This document shows positions 59,767 through 64,000 of a stretch of DNA of 64,000 nucleotides, piece after piece (the first letter of the stretch is position 1; every line of letters starts with the position of its first letter). The DNA lies in NCBI GenBank assembly GCA_013339895.1, contig JABACO010000005.1, positions 10,043,836-10,107,835 on the forward strand, given 5' to 3'. Source of the DNA: Ephydatia muelleri. Lineage: Eukaryota; Porifera; Demospongiae; Spongillida; Spongillidae. The notes under the pieces were generated by a model, which was not told where the DNA came from, did no database searches, and was given only the letters and a program-made list of their open reading frames with translations. The translations under genes were made by a program, and so were the position numbers.

Positions 59767-59936
59767 AACACACAACCTGGCTACGGGGCCTGCTCCTGGC
59801 TTAAGCTTAAGCCATTCAGGGATACAACATTGTTGCTAGTGGTATAGGACAATTTCCGTTCTGTAATTAATTAAATTCATGGCTACGTAATTAAATTCCT
59901 CGCGACGTTGGATTGATATTGTTACATAATCACTGG

Positions 59937-60045
59937 ACAGAATTGAGTACAGCAGTTCACCAGACCCTCTTTCCACGTAGCGGTGATGTAATCCATCCGC
60001 AGCTGTGGGAATCAGGGTCTGGGTACGAGACTAGTGTCGTACTAC
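59937..60045. repeat. short repeat, right member of the inverted pair
   Basis: Reverse-complement partner of 58190-58304, with only a few differences over about 105 bases; lies some 200 bases before the CAND1 start codon. Confidence 0.85.
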
Positions 60046-60250
60046 AATATAACGCAAATATGATTAATAAATCACATTGATCAGCCGCTAAAACACTAAC
60101 TAGCTGAAAAGTATGTAGTCACATGGTAGCACGTGATCTTGTATGTGGTGTGCGCTGAGAGAGAAAAAAAAATACATAGACGTATAATTTACACGTGAGG
60201 TTACTGAGCTTTCATATTGCTTGCTTGCTAAAACACACCTTGGTTCGAAA

Positions 60251-61411
60251 ATGACATCACCGTACCACATATCGACGCTTTTGGACAAGGTAAGGCAGTG
60301 TCGAACCTCGTGCGTGTGTGTTATTTGGCTGTGTGTGATGTATGCGTGTGTACGGCCTCTATACTGGAGGGCGGAGACAGGATTCTCTTTTCCCCCTCCC
60401 CCTGAACCAACCAATACCTCAGCTCTCTAAAGCTTATCATACTGGAGGGTTGTGCTGTACGACATGTATCATGTGGGATATCATAACCATGTAGAGCAAA
60501 GAAGTGTGGCCAAGATGTTACTGGCTACGGGAACTTCCATTACATTGAACGAGGGTTTAGCTGCTAATATGTACACCATTTTGGTAGCTGGTCCCGAGGC
60601 TTCAGATGGGGACTAAGAGTTTGAGTTTTAGTTTTTTTTTTTGGCTGGATAAAAATATGAACTACTATGGGGTTTGCCTGATATTCATCCAGTGTATTAT
60701 AATGCACAATCACAAACTGGTCTCCAAATTGTTGCACACCTTGGAGCTCCAACACTTTGCACTGAGGCTGTAGCTTTTTTTCGTTTCCAGAATTAGTGTG
60801 GCCCTCAGATTGGTTGATCAGGGTGGCCTTAGGATTGCTTGATCAGGATGGCCCTCAGGATTGGTTGATTAGTGTGGCCCTCAGGATTGGTTGATTAGTG
60901 TGGCCCTCAGGATTGGTTGATTAGGGTGGCCCTCAGGATTGCTTGATTAGGGTGGCCCTCAGGATTGCTTGATTAGGGTGCCCTCAGGATTGCTTGATTA
61001 GGGTGGCCCTCAGGATTGCTTGATTAGGGTGGCCCTCAGTTACAGTATTGATGTTCACATCACGTCATTCTTGATCTTCAGTTGTGCTATCAAACATATT
61101 AAATGGAACTTGACTTTTACTTAGTATTGTTCTACTTTGGTACTGTACTGTATGCATCTGCATATGTTGCTTATGCTTTATAATGTGATTGGTCGATTTA
61201 GATGAGCTCGGTGGACAAGGACTTCAGGTTCATGGCCACCAATGACCTGATGGCTGAGCTGCAGAAGGACTCCATCAAGCTTGATGATGACAGTGAGCGC
61301 AAGGTGGTGTGCAGTGTGCTCAGGCTGGTGGAGGACAAGAACGGGGAGGTGCAGAATCTGGCCGTCAAGTGGTGAGGATCGCCATTACACAGGGATATGT
61401 GTTGCAATTTG

Positions 61412-61497
<86 letters not shown>

Positions 61498-64000
61498 AAG
61501 TATGGGTGTGTGCGTATGTGTTTATGTGTGTGTGCTTATGTGTGTGTGTGTGTATGTGTGTTTATGTGTGTGTTTATGTGTGTGTTTATGTGTGTGTGTG
61601 TCTATGTGTGTTTATGTGTGTGTGTGTTTATGTGTGTGTGTTTATGTGTGGGTGGGGCATTATTGTTACTTGGATGCTGCAATGTATGCATACAACTTGA
61701 ACTGTGATGTGTGTGTGCATGTGTGGGTGTGCATGTGTGTGTGTGCATGTGCGTGTGTGCATGTGCGTGCATGTACATGTATGTATGTGTGTGCATGTGT
61801 GTTGATGTGTGTGGATGTGTGTGTGCTGTCTCACACACATATCATAAAGGCTGTCTCACAACACGTGTACATGTACATAAAGGCTGTCTCACACACACGT
61901 GTACACATAGGCTGTCTCACACACACGTGTACATACAGGCTGTCACACACACACGTGTACATACAGGCTGTCTCACATACACGTGTACACACAGGCTGTC
62001 TCACACACGTGTACATACAGGCTGTCACACACACACACACATACACACACACATACACACACACATACACACACATACACACACACAACAATTCTATTTT
62101 GGCTACAACTTCAAACCTTTATTACTCTTGTTAGAATTGAAAGGTTCAAAGTTGTAGCCAATTGTGAGATGGCCAGAGGCTGTACATGTTCCAGTTTCAT
62201 ATATAAAGGCTAGACAATGAGTTGCGCAACTCAATCTGAGTTGCGCAAGTGTATGGTCTCATACGTAATAATGTTAGTCTTCCCCACCTTGATGGTGACG
62301 TGGTAAAGGGAATGTGGACAATGTGCTTCTGTTTGCTATGTGCCTCTGTGTGGTGTGTTTGCTACGTGCCTGTTTGCTATGTGCCTCTGTGTGGTGTGTT
62401 TGCTACGTGCAGTGGTCAGGTTTGTGCGCATCTTTCCATGCAGCCTGGGACCTCTGGTAAAGAAAGTAAAAGATGGCCAGGTAGAAGTCATCATTAACTC
62501 ATTGTGCAACAACATGTTTTCAGATTCAGAGAGTCTGAGGGATATCTCCAGTGTCGGTATGTTTGGGAGAGAGAGAAATGGATATTCTTAAGATTAGTTA
62601 CGAGATTCCCCCCCCCTCCCCCTCCCCTCTCTCTCTATTCTGTGGGCATATTGTATGTGTTATGTTAGTTTCATGCACAGTTATGCAGTTGTGCATGTGT
62701 TTGTGTTTGTGTGTGTATTTTATTCATGCGATCTGCGCAGAATGTGTGACTAGTGGGGGTATTTAGAATGATAAATAAAAAACTATGCATTGTTGTTGCA
62801 TGTGTATACAGCGTGTGGTGGTTTCATGAAGTGTCTGACTGTGTTCTCATTTCGTTGACCCCAGGGTTGAAGACTGTGATACTTGAGCTTCCTCGAACCA
62901 CTCCAAATGCTTCCAACAGTGCATTTCGTAACATCACTCAGAGGCTGGTTGATGCTATCTCAAAGCCAGTGAGTTGCCTTAATGCTATTGGTGGAATGCG
63001 CTAGTTGCATTCTTTTGTCTCGTAGGACCTGAACCAGTATGTTCTTCTGGAGACACTGGACATTCTAGGGGATCTGATCCAGAGATGTGGAAGTGAGTGG
63101 GCCAATAAAATGGAAGTGGCACATGATTTTTGTTATTATGCTGTCACAGCGATTATATTACTGCTCCTATGCCCATAGTGCCAGCCTATTCTCCACCTCT
63201 CTACATGTATATCATCTGTTCATACTATGCCCACATTCTATTACTTAGCAGTCATGCACACTGGCTCTCATATAGCTGGTGTTTAATTGGAGATGCGTTT
63301 GTCAGTGTGATCAATTGTAGGGTCAAAATTTGAATTATGTTAAGTAGCAACCTTTAATGTACTGCATGCTAGGGGTGCAGTTTAATGTGCTCTAATTGGA
63401 GCATCATTTTTTTTTTTTTCCCTTCTCATTGCTGTTAGCTTCGCTGGCCTCGTTCCACGAAGCGCTGCTAGGCTCACTGCTGCCCCTTCTCAGTGATCCC
63501 AAACCACTCTCTGTCAGGAAGAGGGCCTACTTTGCTCTCTGTGAGTTTCCCTAATATCAAGGCTTTGTATTCATGTCGTGTGCATAGAAAGTATGGGTCA
63601 CATGTTTTGCTGTGATTTGTTTTGGTAATGGTCTGAAGCCAAGAGAGTTTTTTTTTGTGGTTGCCTAGAGGTGTCCTGGGCTATAAGCGGGTTTGAAGGA
63701 AGGGGATGGATGCAGTGTTTGCTCGCCATTGTACCAGTGTCATGTGAGTGAGTGGCAGTTACATGCACCAGGAGATATTTTCCCACAAATCGATAACAAG
63801 CTTTCCACCTAGTTGCCTACGTACTGCATAATGTGTTGAATACCTTAAGTGCTAAGGAAGTGTAGTGTTTAAGAAGCACAGCAATGGTTTTACTGTACAT
63901 GTATGTGTATTGTGTGTGTATGTGTGTGTGTAAGTGTGGTGTGTGTGTAAGTGTGGTGTGTGTGTGTAAGTGAGGTGTGTGTGTGTGTGGTTAAAGGTTC
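60251..64000 (+). CDS. CAND1: CAND1, cullin-associated NEDD8-dissociated protein, 5' part only
   Basis: HEAT-repeat protein that binds unneddylated cullin-RBX1 and exchanges substrate-receptor modules on cullin-RING ligases. Six exons seen: 60251-60289, 61202-61371, 62444-62556, 62865-62968, 63026-63092, 63439-63540; GT-AG throughout with matching phases, and the gene runs off the window. The start [13 protein letters not shown] and '[20 protein letters not shown]', '[15 protein letters not shown]', '[19 protein letters not shown]' are strikingly close to human CAND1; later exons ([10 protein letters not shown], '[14 protein letters not shown]', '[13 protein letters not shown]') follow the HEAT pattern. 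About 198 of roughly 1230 residues are present. Introns 1 and 2 are packed with tandem repeats. Its start lies about 2.1 kb from the divergently transcribed FEM1-like gene. Confidence 0.95.
60792..61039. repeat. 26-bp minisatellite in CAND1 intron 1
   Basis: Nine full units and one partial unit of GGTGGCCCTCAGGATTGCTT+GATTAG. First units have GGTTGATCAG variants and later ones are homogeneous, indicating recent expansion at the right side. Confidence 0.95.
61411..61830. repeat. (TG)n microsatellite and degenerate TG-rich extension in CAND1 intron 2
   Basis: Pure TG for about 84 bases from 61411, then TGTTTATGTG-type units to about 61655, and GTGTGCATGTG units from 61705. Confidence 0.95.
61838..62092. 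repeat. minisatellite of about 29 bp in CAND1 intron 2
   Basis: About seven units of AGGCTGTCTCACACACACGT followed by GTACATAC, ending in CA repeats. Confidence 0.9.
62098..62161. repeat. imperfect hairpin in CAND1 intron 2
   Basis: TTGGCTACAACTTCAAACCT pairs with AGGTTCAAAGTTGTAGCCAA across a short loop, followed at 62217-62255 by the small palindrome GAGTTGCGCAACTC and a partial repeat of it. Confidence 0.75.
63905..64000. repeat. TG-rich tandem repeat at the window end, CAND1 intron
   Basis: Units of GTGTGTGTAAGTGTGGT repeated about four times. Confidence 0.85.

Noticed and set aside
60792-61039. Regular 26-base repeats resembling a CRISPR array
   Set aside because: Units are directly adjacent with no unique spacers, inside an intron of a eukaryotic gene; a minisatellite.

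Overview
The window is nuclear DNA from an animal, most likely a sponge (Porifera, probably a demosponge). The evidence is canonical GT-AG introns in conserved metazoan genes (SRSF2-like, FKBP11-like, FEM1, CAND1), an expanded intronless GABA-B-like class C receptor family, a RecQ-like helicase fragment, K02A2.6-type Ty3/Gypsy pol sequences, and very many CA/TG microsatellites, MITEs and foldback repeats. The phylum is inferred from gene-family content and was not tested by search.

Layout. 0.3-2.6 kb: minus-strand orphan 7TM receptor in at least five exons. 5.6-27.7 kb: a segmentally triplicated, partly inverted receptor locus. Copy A (5626-7887, minus) is intact. Copy B (20900-23146, plus) has two frameshifts. 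Copy C (24148-26173, minus) is a decayed pseudogene. A and B are head to head, B and C tail to tail. The upstream flank of A was later split by a Ty3/Gypsy element (9056-15280, 5-bp target duplication), and that element was itself hit by a hAT-like transposon (10412-12193, also a 5-bp duplication). 28.1-40.5 kb: minus-strand exons of one or more unrecognised genes, with the 3' part duplicated as a truncated copy at 16.0-17.3 kb. The introns or spacers here hold a decayed Gypsy pol (32.9-34.7 kb), a 70-bp perfect palindrome (35.9 kb) and a second hAT-like element (37.4-38.5 kb) inserted in one arm of a foldback repeat.

42.8-46.3 kb: two tandem minus-strand SRSF2-like splicing-factor genes. Both have one coding intron at the same place and an apparent second intron in the 3'UTR with matching donor and acceptor. 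46.4-47.9 kb: transposon debris (reverse-transcriptase C-terminal fragment, mariner-like hairpin, unrecognised ORFs). 49.3-54.5 kb: two tandem plus-strand FKBP genes with identical six-exon structure. One is FKBP11-like with a C-terminal membrane anchor; the other is secreted or ER-luminal with altered active-site residues. 56.1-58.2 kb: intronless minus-strand FEM1-like gene. 58.4-58.6 kb: isolated RecQ-like N-terminal exon bracketed by inverted copies of a short repeat. 60.25 kb to the end: the first six exons of CAND1.

Functional themes are receptor signalling, SR-protein splicing control, ER proline isomerisation, and cullin-RING ligase biology (FEM1 is a CUL2 substrate receptor, CAND1 the exchange factor). 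There is no operon logic; neighbours are mostly independent genes separated by repeats. Translations that begin upstream of 7887 (receptor A) and 58158 (FEM1) use TTG rather than ATG, so internal ATGs were chosen. No tRNA, rRNA or CRISPR was seen.
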